Assembly: GCA_024220525.1 (NCBI GenBank)
Contig: JAMYWO010000204.1
Location: forward strand, 2,979-64,015
Length of the DNA stretch: 61,037 nucleotides
Source of the DNA: Cochliopodium minus
Taxonomy: Eukaryota > Discosea > Himatismenida > Cochliopodiidae
Direction: 5' to 3'
The notes beneath the pieces were generated by a model, which was not told the DNA's origin, ran no database searches, and was given only the letters and a program-made list of their open reading frames with translations. The position numbers and the translations under genes were made by a program. Below are positions 22,501 to 34,407 of the stretch, piece by piece (within the stretch, counting starts at the first letter, position 1; each line of letters begins with the position of its first letter).

Positions 22501-25500
22501 TAAATTTTTTTTTTTTTTACTTATGTGATGGTGATTAGCAGTGTTTATTTTTCTGTTTTCCATCCAAGAAGAAGTGCCAGTGATGGTGTTCTTGCTGTGG
22601 ATGAGAACGAGATGTTTGCTGGCGAGGTACTTCTGGGTGTAGATCTCCAGCTCTTTCTCCAATGTGAGTTTGGGATCTTTGTCAAACTCTGCCACGATGA
22701 AAATCGAATCTACTTGTTTCAAAATCCATTTAGTCCAAACACTTGCTGGATCTTTTTGAAAAATAAATTAAAAATTAAAAATTAATTTAAAAATAAAAAA
22801 ATAGATATTAAAATAAAAAATAAAAAAATTTGAAAAAAAATAAAAAATAATAAGAATAAAAAAAATAAATCCAAAAATTAATTTAATTAAAATAAGAATT
22901 AAAAAAAATAGTTTGGAAATAAAATTTATTTTAAAACAAATTTAAATAAATCAATAAATTTAAAATAAAATTTGGAATAAATTGATAAATGTATAATTTT
23001 TTTTTTTTTTACTTGGGTCTGCAATGCAAACAACAAAGTCATAGTTTTCTTCTTGGGAGTGGATGTAATACCAAATTTTTCTGGTTCCAATCAAGTCTTC
23101 TGTTTTAGTGACTTTTGGAAATCTGTCCTCCTAAAAAAATAATAAAAAATGAAAAAAAATCAAAAAATAAAAATTTAAAATAAATAATTGAAAAATAAAT
23201 TATATTTAAAAAATAAATTATATTTAAAAATTAAAATAATATTTAAAAAATAAAATTATTCAAAAAAATAAAAATTATTCAAAAAATTAAAATTAAAATT
23301 AAATACAATGGTTTTAGATCTGATGACTCGAGTGGAACCAATTTGACCTAATTCATCAACCAACCTGTTAGAAAATTCACGAATGAGATCGTCTCCGAGG
23401 AGAGGGTCATGGTGAGCAGGCATGATGCAAATCATCTTCATTTTGTTGTTTTTCTTGTGGATTCCCTTCTCGTTCTCCCTTTCTCTGTTTTGGATGGTTT
23501 TGACGATGTCATAGATCACGTCTGGTCTGTTTGAGATCGCATTGTCAAATCCTTCATTGGAGAAAACCACAAGTTCGCAATCTCTGACTACTCTAGCAAG
23601 ATTGCTGTGTGGTCTATCTGTCAACATACCTAAAAAAAGAGAATTGTCAGGTTTTGTTTTTATTATTGTATTTTAATGTTTTTTTTTTAAATTTAAATTT
23701 TCAATTATTTTCATTTTTCTAATTTTAATTTATTGTTGGTTTATTCTGCTTGTTTAATTTAATATTTTGAATAATCATTTTAATTCATTTTTTTTCTAAT
23801 AAATTATTTTAATTAAAAATTAATTTATATTTTATATTTGGTTTCAAAAAATTTCTTTAATCAATCTCAATAACAAAGTTGTATTATTATTTGAAAAAAA
23901 GTAGCAAATTTCATTATAACAAGATTTTAAAGTTAAATTTTTAAAAACTTTTTTTTTTTAAAATTTTTTTTACTTATTTCTCCTATGATCTCTCCAGATT
24001 TAGAAATATCAGTCATTGAAATAAGCTGGTTTTCGAGATCGGTAGAATAATACTCCAAACGAATTCTCCCATTCACCAAAAGGAAGAGGGAAGTGCTCTT
24101 CTCGCCAGGACGAAACAAAACCTCTCCATGTCTGACCACCTTGTACTCGTAAGCAATATCAATGGAATTCAAAATCTTCATTCCCTCAAACAAAATGGGT
24201 TTAACCAAATTGATGAGAACAGAATGTTTAGCGGAGAGTTTTTTTAAAGAGATCTTTGAAATTTGGACCAATTCACAAGCAGTCTTCGTTATCAAGTCTG
24301 TTGTTCTGTCTTGTGTAGTCAACACATCCATTTCACCTAATATTTTCACTCCTTCAACGAAAGATCTTCCATTAGAGTTTTCCTCACTGAGTTCTCCTTT
24401 TAACAAGAGCCACAAGTGTTTGGATTCATCCCCTCTTCTGAAAATGTATTCTCCTGCATCCACTTTGACCTTTTTGAAGTATTTGAGATCTCCTTCTTCT
24501 ATTTCTGGCCCAAACACTTTTTTGAGGATTTCTATGAGATCTTTCTTGACGTGGTATCTCTCCTTTTCTTTTTCTCTTTCCGACCCCTTCTCTGTTTCTT
24601 TGCTAATGAGAAAAGGAGCTGCCTTCATAAACTTTTCAATTCTGTTTACTGAAAAAAAAAATAATTTTTTTTTAAAAATCAATTAAAATATTGTTTTGTA
24701 AAATAGATTTGATTTTATTTTGTTTATTTTTTTTTAAACAAAATAAAACATTCGTTTTTATTTTTTATCTTTTTTATTAAACAATTAATTTTTTTTTTGT
24801 TTACCTTGTGTCAAAGTAGTAGAAGTCAAGTTCCACAAAAGATCAGGTTCTTTTTTCAAAAGCTCCGAGAAGCAGTCAAGAGGAATCTTTACCATAGTAG
24901 TATTATCAGATATTTTCATTGACAACAAAGCTTTGTTGGTTCCCAATATCATCTCAGAGATCCCATAAGTTTGCCCAGAAAACAATTGGATGACACATTG
25001 AATTTTTTTGTCTTTTGTTTCTCTGTACAGTTGTGCTTTTCCATGATATACAATCCATATGTCTGTTATCACTTGTTCTTGTTGGAAAACTATTTCTCCC
25101 CTTTTGTATTTCACGTAGGAGATTTTCTTTCTTGTTTCCAAATATGAATTTCTCGAATTTTCATCATTATTCGTTCCAAAGATTCTGCTCATCAGAAAAT
25201 CTTTGTTCTATGATTTTTTTGATTCAAATGAAATAAAACAAAATTTAGATTTATTTCATTTAAACTTATATACTGGATTGATTATATAACATATTTCGAT
25301 GGTGTTTGAAAAATTTAATATATTAACGTTATTTTTTATTACCTGATAATCTCTCAATGTTTTTAGTATGATCATGAATTTCTGTTTATCTATTCTGTTT
25401 TCATCTCCGCCTTTGTTATTAATTGAATTGCAACAAGTATCAAAATAAAAGGTTTTTTTGGATTAAGGCGAAATAAAAAAAAATAAATTAATTTGGAAAC

Positions 25501-25794
25501 ATTATGGGTACCTAATGATTCGATGTGAAAATTTATGAATGCTTCAAATTCTCCAGGTTCCCATTCATCTTCAGAGGATCCTTCCAATTTCTGGATATAT
25601 TTGATCATCTCTTCTTTGAGGATATAATCGTTTCCATTCTTCTCCAATTTGTCATAGAAATCCTCATATTCTTTGTATTCGATCTCTGATAGACTCCCTA
25701 CCGAATCTGTCCTTTTCAAGCTCAAAAATTGAGAAGATGATATCTTTTTGAGCCTTGATTGTAAGTCATCTTGTTTTTCTTCATCGTACCACAT
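19564..25794 (-). CDS. Neuropathy target esterase-like phospholipase (PNPLA6/7 family), catalytic exons disrupted
   Basis: About 16 exons, total near 1067 codons. E1-E8 (25512-25794, 25343-25410, 24805-25207, 23974-24648, 23307-23629, 23013-23130, 22521-22751, 22053-22089) and E13-E16 (20856-21075, 20324-20405, 20037-20205, 19564-19850) join cleanly. Order: two EF-hand-like segments (exons 1-2), three cyclic-nucleotide-binding-like domains (exons 3-4: GEIVFQQEQ, GEYIFRRGDE, GEVLFRPGEK), the NTE linker (SNRPDVIYDIVKTI, LVLIHSK), then the patatin domain. The last includes the glycine loop (GLVLGGG), WLPFFSVSTNLT, the catalytic Asp in LLVDGSFINNVP and a C-terminal transmembrane tail (GISLVLFLILLVIV). 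Known role: hydrolysis of lysophosphatidylcholine/phosphatidylcholine at the ER. Exons between 21398 and 21991, which should carry the GxSxG elbow, cannot be read in one frame. Both flanks are intact, so local sequence error is my first explanation; pseudogenisation is second. Confidence 0.85.
20447..20850. repeat. Low-complexity TTTTTA/ATTTTT tract in NTE intron
   Basis: About 400 nt composed almost only of T with scattered A (TTTTTATTTT units, ATTATT interruptions). It forms the bulk of the intron between exons at 20324-20405 and 20856-21075. Similar tracts occur at 21560-21675 and 21840-21930. Long open frames on the + strand here encode only Phe/Ile/Tyr/Leu and are artefacts. Confidence 0.85.
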
Positions 25795-26215
25795 TTACTA
25801 TTTTTGCTAACAAAAATATCCTTTTTTTTTTTTATTTTCAGAAAATATATTTTTGGTGAAAAAACAAACTTAATAAATATTCAATCTGTTTGTTTCATTT
25901 CCATGTTCCAAAACAAAGAAGTTTTAACAATTCAATAAAATATCCTTTTTTTAATAGTAATGATTTTACTAATCAAAATAATCTCTCTTCTGATTCAAAG
26001 ATGAATTTATTCTTTTCTTTTGAAAAGTTTGGGTAGAAGTTTTACAAAAGTTAAACATTTTGATTTTTGCCTGACAAAACTAAATCAATCTAAAACTTCA
26101 ATTTTTTTGTTCTTGATTTCGTTTGTTTATTTTTGACTTGATTTCCGAGATTATTAAAAAATTGTGGGATTTGTCATTTCCCAAAAGTAAATTTAAAATA
26201 AAAAAATAAAAAAAA
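25795..26215. other. Divergent intergenic region
   Basis: About 420 nt between the NTE and sterol-oxidase starts; AT-rich, nothing recognisable beyond presumed promoters. Confidence 0.55.
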
Positions 26216-27670
26216 ATGTTCAATTTTCTTTATCAGTTATTCGGTCATTATTATCCTATATTGAGAGAAAGATTTGATGAAAAGACTATATTCATATTGG
26301 GAAGTATATTGGTGTATTTTGTTTTCTTCATTCTCTACAATGTGTAAAAATATTTTAATTTTAGCTGAAATTAAAATTTTATTTTGCATATTTCCTTTCA
26401 AATTTTCTCATCTAAAGGTATTTCTTCATCTTGTACAACATACCATACATAGTAGATAAATATAAAATTCAAAAGGGGAAATGGCCAGATGAGAAATTGA
26501 TCAAGAAGACCCTAATCACAGAGGTGATAACCTTCATAGTGGGACAACCATTGCTATATCATCTCATCTATAAATATTACAACGTATATTCCAATTCAAC
26601 AGAAGTATTTCCTTCATTCATAGAATCAGTATACTATCTCTTCATATGGTACCCCTATCTCTTCTTTCAATAAATTCATTTTTGCTTTTTTTAAAATAGG
26701 TTCGCTCTGCTCGAAACTTGGTTTTATTTCACTCACAGACTTCTTCATAATGAAAGGATATACAAGTACATACATAAGATCCATCACCAATATTATGTCA
26801 CAGTGGGTAAAATAAAAAGTTTTCTTTTTGTTTATTAGATTTAAATAAAAAAATAAAAAATAAAATAATTTTTTTAAAGGGTCAGAACAAAAATTTTTTT
26901 TTTTTGAATTAAAAAATTTGATTCATTTTTCACAGAATTTCGGCAGAGTAATTCTAGTTTAAAAAAAAAATTTTTTTTTTTTATTTTTCCTTTTTTAAAA
27001 TTATAAACAAAGGCATGCTCATTTTGTAGAGGAAGTAGGAGTGAATTTGGTTTCAACAATGTAAGTTTATTTTTTTTTTTTGTTGTTTTAATTTTTGGTT
27101 TATTTTTTATAAAGGTTAGGACCTGTTTTGTTTCCCAACCATCTTATGTTAGTTTGGATTTATTTAGCAATAAGATATGTTGAAACAGTAGAAGGTAAAA
27201 TAAAAAAATAAAAATTTTATCTACTAATTAAATCATTTTAATTAAACAGCTCATTCTGGTTTACAATTACCTTGGAGTATTTTTGGACTTATGGGTTATT
27301 TTCATGGAGGTGCAAGGAGACATGGTAAAATAAAAATTTTACTCAAAAAACAAAAAAAAATTAATTTAATCAAATAAAAAAAAAAATTAATTTAATCAAA
27401 TAAAAAAAAAGATTATCACCACAGTCATCCTAGTCAAGGGTAAATATTTTTATATTATTTAGTCAATAATTTTGAAATAAAAAATTTTGAAAGAAATTAT
27501 GGAGCATTTTTCTTTTGGGATTGGGTAAAAAAAAATATTTTTTTTTACTATTTAAACAAACTCACCAAAATTTACAAAAAATTTTTAATCAATAAAAAAC
27601 AAAGTTATTGGGTACAGACAAGCCTTATCAAAAACACTTGTTAGAAATAAATGAGAAAAAAACCAAATAA
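26216..27670 (+). CDS. Fatty acid hydroxylase/C4-methylsterol oxidase family, membrane di-iron enzyme
   Basis: Exon 1 is 26216-26343 and exon 2 starts at 26418; at least seven more exons follow, ending KKTK at 27670. The three histidine boxes of the family are present: HRLLH, HKIHH and [21 protein letters not shown] is the usual C-terminal mark. Hydrophobic helices lie in exon 1 ([13 protein letters not shown]) and around [13 protein letters not shown]. Known role: ER di-iron oxygenases using cytochrome b5 and O2, in sterol C4-demethylation, sphinganine hydroxylation or related reactions. The exact substrate is unclear; SMO/C4-methylsterol oxidase is the best guess from the box spacing. A 12-nt exon at 26936-26952 region (ISAE) is required by alignment, but canonical splicing leaves it one base out of phase. 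The gene is convergent with the LRR gene (40 nt apart). Confidence 0.85.
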
Positions 27671-27710
27671 ATGATTTAAATTAATATTTTAATTCAATAT
27701 TTTTTTTTTA

Positions 27711-29033
27711 TCATAATAATCTGAAGATTATGTTAATCAAAAGTCTCCTTGGAACTCCACTAAAAAAATTTCCCTTTCTCCTTCTCATGAGAAGCAATAA
27801 AAACTTGACATCATAGATTTTTTTGTTGTAAACAGTCCTTTCAAAAAATTTTGTCCTGAGATCATGAGGTTTTTCTCTGTACAAATTATATTCAAAAAAT
27901 CTTAAAGAAGAATTAGAACCTAATGCACTCAAAATGGTGTCTATTCCTTTATAAGTTAAATGGTTAGTTTGTAAATTGAGATAGTGTAAGGAATAATTCT
28001 TTTTTAAATATTTCGCAAAGAGTTCCCCTGCAGTGACATCCAGTCTGCAATCTGCAAAGCTCAGTTTTGTTATGTTTTCGTTTTTGGAAATGGTTTTCAG
28101 AAAAATTTTAAGTTTTTCATTTCCAATGAAATTTCCATCATAATGAAAAGCGGAAATAGTATTATTTTTCGTGAACATTTCTATTAATGAATTTACTACA
28201 TATTCTCCTATCAATAAATTTTAGATTAAACAGTAAAAAAAAAAATTTTTATATAATTTTATTTTATTTTAATTTATACCAAAATTGTTGCTTAAATCGA
28301 GGTGGGTAACACTTTTATTAATTTGAAGGGAACCCAAGAGATTATTTGCACCTTCATAACTTAACAAACAATCTTCCAAACAAAGTTTCTTTATTGAACT
28401 CGTTTGTCTAAGTAAAGAAGAGAGTTCTTCTAGATTGTCTTTTTCCAAAGTGTTAGACCCAAAACACAAAGATTCGAGAGTAGTATTGTTCTTGATATAA
28501 GAAAGAAAATTCAAACTTTCAATCTCGTTTTTAGAAAGATCAATTTCTTTCAAAACGTTATTTTTTTCAATGGAAGCAAACAAATGGTCAGCTCCTTCCT
28601 TTGTTATCAAATTAAATCTCAAATCTAAAGATTCTAAAGATTTATTCTTCTCAATGTATAATGCTATTTGCTTAGATGAATTATCATCAAGCTCATTTTC
28701 ATAAAGATGCAAATGTTTCAGTGTTTTTATTTCTATCAATGATTCTGCGAATTTTTTGATTCCTTTGTTGAGATAAATATTGTTGGATAGAACCAATTTT
28801 GTCAGCTTGAAATTAAGATTTAGATATTTGGAGATCAATCCTATTTTATCTCCACTATCTTCCAAATATAGCTCGTAATTATCCTTTATCTATTTTTAAT
28901 TTGAAAAAAGTTAAATTCAATTAGAGATTCTTTGATTCAATACCTCATTCATGAGAAACAAATCATCTGATTAATAAGGTATTTTTATTCAATGGATATT
29001 ATTCTATAAATTACCTTCTTCTTGATCTTTCAT
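27711..29033 (-). CDS. Leucine-rich repeat protein (RNI-like)
   Basis: Exons 29015-29033, 28944-28966, 28280-28889 and 27711-28207 join to 1149 nt, 382 residues. The two first exons are tiny (19 and 23 nt) and supply the start MKDQEEDDLFLMNE. The body is at least nine LRRs of the ribonuclease-inhibitor type, about 28 residues each, with the LxxLxLxxN pattern (LTKLVLSNN, LKHLHLYENEL, LESLDLRFNLI, VTHLDLSNN, LHYLNLQTNHL). No F-box, CARD, nucleotide-binding or membrane segment is seen. The C-terminus turns basic (LLLMRRRKGN). Likely a protein-binding scaffold in cytosol; partner unknown. Confidence 0.85.
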
Positions 29034-29345
29034 TTTTTTTTATTTTAAATTTTTAATCAGTGAGAATCTCCAAAAAATGTAATGAAGTCAAATAAATACT
29101 TTAATTCCCAATTAAAACCCAAGTTTAATTTACAAAAGTATTCCGATGTAATATTTTTTCTTTTTTTCTTTCTCTTTTATTTCAAAACTAAAAATGTTTT
29201 TTGAATTAAGTCTTCCAATAATAGAACACATTTTAAATATTTAAAGGATCTCTTCAATTAAATTAATCTTTAATATTAATTAAAAACTTAAGTTGGTTTT
29301 TAAATTCGCAAAAGAATTTTATGTTAAGAAAATTATAAAAAAAAA
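29034..29345. other. Divergent intergenic region
   Basis: About 310 nt between the LRR gene and the coiled-coil membrane protein; AT-rich, no feature recognised. Confidence 0.5.
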
Positions 29346-29927
29346 ATGAAAAAAGGAATCCAAACAAAACTTAAAAAAATCAATAATTTAGTTTTTAAAA
29401 GAAATTGTACAACAGAAAAACAACAGAAAGGATTTCTTACCAAATTCAATACGTTTTTATCTTCTTCTCTTGTGATTATTGGAGCTCCATTATGTTATCT
29501 CACTTATCAAAGTATGAGCGAAAAAATCATTAGTTTGGAAAAAAAATTGAATGAAAACCTTATCAGTATCATCAGTGAGAAAGAGGACTCAATGGATAGT
29601 GATAGTAACTACAAATTATTTCTTAAAGAGATGGAACAAAATGAAAGATTGTACAAAGGAAAGTTTGATACATTTGAAAATATAAATAAAAAAACATTAA
29701 ACCTATTCTCTTCATTTAACGAAAGATTGACGAAAATCGAGAATAAAGAGAAAAAGAGAAAAAAAGCATTAAATAACAATTCAAACAATGTTTTAAATAG
29801 GAACTCAAATTCTTCTTCTGCAGATCCTTATTTTGTGAATCTAAACCCAAATTTGGCTCCTGCTCAAAGTCCTGAAAATAATTTTAAACAAGCAAATACA
29901 TTTTCAAATTCTCCTTCTGCAAATTAA
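29346..29927 (+). CDS. Unrecognised single-pass membrane/coiled-coil protein
   Basis: An intronless frame of 193 residues. A basic N-terminus (MKKGIQTKLKKINNLVFKRN) is followed by one transmembrane segment (SSSLVIIGAPLCYLTYQ, about residues 39-56). A coiled-coil region (KIISLEKKLNENL, FNERLTKIENKEKKRKK) and an Asn/Ser/Pro-rich low-complexity tail complete it. The layout (basic leader, one helix, coiled coil) would fit a mitochondrial inner-membrane protein, but this is inference. No family recognised. Confidence 0.6.
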   Translation: MKKGIQTKLKKINNLVFKRNCTTEKQQKGFLTKFNTFLSSSLVIIGAPLCYLTYQSMSEKIISLEKKLNENLISIISEKEDSMDSDSNYKLFLKEMEQNERLYKGKFDTFENINKKTLNLFSSFNERLTKIENKEKKRKKALNNNSNNVLNRNSNSSSADPYFVNLNPNLAPAQSPENNFKQANTFSNSPSAN

Positions 29928-30168
29928 TTTTAAAAGGTCTAATAGGAATTGAATTAAAATTTTTTTAATAAAATTAATGATTAAGTAAAAATTAAAACTA
30001 CAACTAAAGATCATTTTTATTGAGAATTAAAAAATGTTTTACTCAAAACTAGGAATATTTATGAATATTTGAAGCTACTTATCAGAGCAACTATGACCAT
30101 ACTTTTCAATTTTGAGACTAAACAGAAGTTTTTTTCTGACAATTTAAAATATAAAAAAAAAAAAAAAA

Positions 30169-31209
30169 ATGATATCGAAAAGTTTTTTGAAGAAGATCCT
30201 CCACAAAAATAAACCCATCAAATTCCTTAATCCAAAAAGCATGAACAAAATTATGATGAAGTTTATGATCATCCCAAAAATACATCAACAAAAAAAATAT
30301 TTCTCCTCCCAACAAATAATCAAAGAGGATAAAGATTCAACGATAAAGATGGATACCCCAAAGAAAGAATCAAAAAATGAATTGATAGCTATAGATGATG
30401 ATGATGATGAATTGAGCGAAGTCTTCCAAGAAAGGATGTCAGAGAAGATCTATAAGGCGAAGGAGTACATGTTGAAGGGGGATGTGCTTGGATTGGATAG
30501 ATATATCAAGGAGACTGCTGAGCTGAGAGATAAGGGCACCAATGTGCTTCATTTGGCTGCGATGGCAGGTGATGCCAATATGATCAAGAAAGCAATCACT
30601 GAACATAAATTCAATCGTAAATAACTATTCCTTTTTTTTTGTGATCAATACTTGAATTGATCTAACTAGATAAACCCTCTAATTTTGATCAAATATAATT
30701 TTATTTATTTTTCACTGAAAAAAAATAAATTGAAAAAAAAATCTAAAAAGATGGATATGAACAGAGAGTTTACAAATACATTTATAAACAATTCAAAAAA
30801 AAAAATAATACATTTCACTAATTTTAATTATTTTTAAAAATGTATTAAAAAAGATGAAACGATTCTTTTTAATCTTACTTAAAAGGTTGTTTAAAATATT
30901 GTTTAAAATGTCATTAAAATTTGTATTTCAATTGTTATTATAAGTGTTTTTTTAAAGTTGAATTCTTTTTAAAATATAATTAAAATCATTGTTTAAAATT
31001 TTATTTAAAATATATTTAAAGTATTATTTAAAATTATTTTAAAGTTGAATTCTTTTTGATATTATTCAATAAACTTTTTTCTTTTTCAATTCCAGCGAAT
31101 GAGAGCGATTACGATGGCACAAAGCCATTACATTGGTCAGCATTTCACGGGAACGTGGTCTCAGGTAGGGCCCTCCTAAGCTTAGGTGCCAATCCAAATT
31201 TGACAGGTT
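30169..31209 (+). CDS. Ankyrin-repeat protein, 3' part lost in an assembly gap
   Basis: Exon 1 (30169 to about 30617) begins MISKSFLKKILHKNK with a long basic leader, then an acidic stretch (IDDDDDELSEVF) and the first ankyrin repeat (GTNVLHLAAMAGDANMIKKA). After a 480-nt AT-rich intron, exon 2 (about 31096-31206) continues in phase: a second repeat with DGTKPLHWSAFHGNVVSG and ALLSLGANPNLT. The intron that follows runs straight into a heptanucleotide tract and an N at 31289, and no further ankyrin exon appears before the convergent RhoGEF gene ends at 31373. The gene is therefore incomplete in the assembly. Function unknown beyond a protein-binding repeat. Confidence 0.72.
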
Positions 31210-31217
31210 TGATAAAT

Positions 31218-31289
31218 AAAAAAATAAAAAATAAAAAATAAAAAATAAAAAATAAAAAATAAAAAATAAAAAATAAAAAATAAAAAATN
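31218..31289. repeat. (AAAAAAT)n microsatellite ending in an assembly gap
   Basis: About ten near-perfect copies of a 7-bp unit (TAAAAAA) ending at the single N at 31289. The N is the only ambiguous base in the window and probably marks a collapsed gap of unknown size. Repeat length here cannot be trusted. Confidence 0.9.
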
Positions 31290-31372
31290 TGATCCAAAGT
31301 AGCCTGTTTCAATTTGTATTATTTTTATAACGTGTATTATCACTAACAAAACATTATTAATCTTTATTTGGT

Positions 31373-34231
31373 TTATTTCTCAATTAAAAGAGATTTCCTG
31401 TTGGAATGATGAATGATTTTGATATTAAAGATATTGAAGAAATGAAATAAATTCTTCCTACTGAGCTCCTCAGAAATTTCAATGGAAACAACTTTTCTCT
31501 GTTTTATGGTGTAATTCTTTCCAACCATAACGAAATTAGGATCATTTTCAAAGTAAGATGCACCATAACTAGAACTTAAAGGGTTCATCACTTTTTGAAT
31601 TAAATAATTGATGGTTATTGATTTATAATGGTTATTCTCTTCTACATTGGATATTCCACTTAGAGGGATAATCTTTTTTACTAAATTCTTTTTAGATTTG
31701 TCATAAACTATTATCATGTCGTTGAATAACAAGAATTGGACAATATTTTGTGTATTTATCATCAAAACATTATCTATTTCATACATTAATTTTCTTGAAG
31801 GAGCTGTTATTAAAATAATTAAAAGAAATAAATGAATAAAAATAAACAAAAGTTTTACCAATAACATCCAAAAACATTTGAACATCCTCCCAATCTAAAG
31901 TTTTTTGAAGTTCTACCAATTTGTTTGAAGTTTCGTTCTCCCTTTTTGCTTCATTCAATTCTTCTACTATTTCGCTTGTAAAATAGTAAGCTTTTTGTAA
32001 ATCTTGGAATATCACATTGTCACTCTCACAATTTTTAGCTATCTCTTTGAGAAAAAGTGGATACTTGCATATTCTTTGAAATGGTTTGATAATAAAGCTA
32101 GATAAATCCAATTTTCTTGACAATGGATCATTTTTACATCTAAAAAGAATAATAAAGAGAAATAAATGGATAGAATAAATATTTTACTCTTTGTGATACT
32201 TGTAAAATTCTTTGTCCTTTTCTAAAAGATCTTTTACAATTCTATCCATCTTTGAAAGAGACACACAATGTTTGGTGAACATTTTCAAATAAAAACCATA
32301 CTTATTGAAAATTATAGCGATATTGTTTTCTTTCTCGTCAACTATCTGATCCGTTTTCTCCTCTCTATCTTCTTCCTTCGGCAAACTATCTTTACTTTCT
32401 TCCAAATCCAATTTGCTCATTTCTTCAAATAAATGCTTTGGGATGGATTTCAATTTTACCATTGAATCACAATATTCATAAAGTGTCCCTATTTATTTAT
32501 AATTTTATTCTTTCAAATTATTGAAAAGAAATTTTGTTTACGAAGTTGATTATGGTGCTTGTTTTCAGAGTTTAGGAGATTCTTGAGACCATTGAAATAA
32601 ACAGACTCGAAAATACCAATATCTTCATAAAATTCATTTTCTGTTTTGATCATTTCTTTTATAATTTTGTTTCTCTTGTTTTTATTTATTAGTTTATCTT
32701 CTTGCGAAAAATAAGTAATTTGATTAATGAAACTATTGTGTGGCTTTGACATAGTAAGAGGAACAATATTCAAGATGAAACTTTTTCGAAATAAAATTTT
32801 ATAAAAATAATAAAAAATAAAAAATTACCCTTGTGGATATACCAATTCTTCAATTTTTTGTTTGGATTGTGTCAAGTCTCTCGGGAGGGGTTCTTCAAAA
32901 AAAGAAATTTCATATTGAGGAATGATCTTCAATTTTTTTCTTAACTTTTTTAGCTTCTCTGTAAAACTATTATCATCTAAATAAGGTTCTACAATTCTTT
33001 GTATTTCGCAGAAACTTTGTTTGTGTATTTCTTCTTTGACCTCCTTTGCTTTCCCTACAACTGTTATCACTCTGTACACTATTTCCGATAGAATAGATGT
33101 GAATTCCTTGTCTTCTCCTTCATCTGGAAATGGAATTATAACAGGATCCATGCTAACATTGGTTGAATTATCTATAATTCCATATTTATTTTTAAAATAA
33201 AATACAATAATAAACCAAAAAGAAAATAAATTAAATTATTTTTACTTTCACTGTTTAGAGATATACTTTCTTGTGATTCTAAAACACCTCCATTATTCTC
33301 CTCTTTACTATCAACAGAAATGATTCTCTGTCTAGGAGTCTTCTTCCTGAAAAGTCGACTCACCTTTAGCGTTTTGGCCATCAATTTGGGTGATTTTTTA
33401 GGCTCACTTTTGATACGAAGGCTCTGTGTCTTTTTCTTCTTGTTATTTTTATGACTCTCGATTTTGTTCTCATTGAAAATTTCCACTCCCAAACTACATC
33501 GTTGACTCAATCTTATATTGACATTTTCTTTCTCCTTTTCAGTATCACTTTTTGTTTTCATCACTTGCTTGTTCTCCTCCAAAATAATCTCATTTTTTAA
33601 TTCTTTGGCTGATTTAAAAAAAAAGATCATTAAATGGAATTAATCTCAAACAATTAAACTGATAGATAAAATAAAAAAAAAAATACTTGTTACCTTGATT
33701 ATCCATATTCTCCACTTTGGTTGCTTTTTTGCTTCCTCTTTGTGATTTTCTTCCATCTGTATTTCTCCTTAATGATCTTGATTTTCTCTTGTTTATTTTT
33801 TTATTTGATGATTCTTGTTTTTTTTCATCTTCAATATCTTCCTTTTTTGATTTGGATGGATTTGAATGTGGAATATCTATCACATCTATAATCTCATATT
33901 CATTATCACTCAAATTATATATGCCTTCATCATCTCCTTCTCCTAAATTTGAATTGATTTTCTCCATAAAGTGTGATTTATGGTTATATTTTTGAGAATG
34001 ATGGGATTGAGTATTTTTGTATTGCTCTTTATCTAAAGAAAAATACATTTCATCTTCATCTATATAATCATCTTCATCTCTCAGTGATTTATAATGTTGA
34101 TTCAATGCTAATTGGATCCTTAATTTCTCTATCACTTCATCTCTCTCTTCCAAATTCTGAATTTCTTGCTTTAATTCTTCTTCCTTTCTTTTTATCAGCT
34201 CTATTATCTCAATATTATTCAATCCATCCAT
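31373..34231 (-). CDS. Rho guanine-nucleotide exchange factor (DH-PH)
   Basis: The start is the ATG at 34231 (MDGLNNIEIIELIKRKEE); upstream frame has no ATG. The N-terminal third is a coiled coil then acidic and basic low-complexity sequence (SRSLRRNTDGRKSQRG). Further exons lie around 33248-33610, 32828-33165, 32528-32773, 32190-32480, 31860-32140 and 31373-31800. The DH domain starts near 32690 (IIKEMIKTENEFYED) and includes the hallmark third conserved region (DLSSFIIKPFQRICKYPLFL, about 32040-32115). A PH domain follows (VQFLLFNDMIIVYDK, KKIIPLSGISNVEE). Known role: catalyses GDP/GTP exchange on Rho-family GTPases in actin control. Target and localisation are not evident. It converges on the ankyrin gene. 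Confidence 0.88.
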
Positions 34232-34407
34232 CTTGACAAATTTGTGATCTATCAATTTTTTTATTTTTGTCAAATTCAAAAAATTTTAAAGCCATGTTTT
34301 GAAAAGAAAAAATTGTTTCTTTACATCAATCTTTATCTAATTCCCATTGATTGAATAAACAATTTATTCTTGCATTTTGTTTCAATCTAATAAAAAATTA
34401 AAAAAAA

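Noticed and set aside
24162-24686. 174-codon open frame on the + strand
   Set aside because: Antisense of the cyclic-nucleotide-domain exon of the NTE gene.
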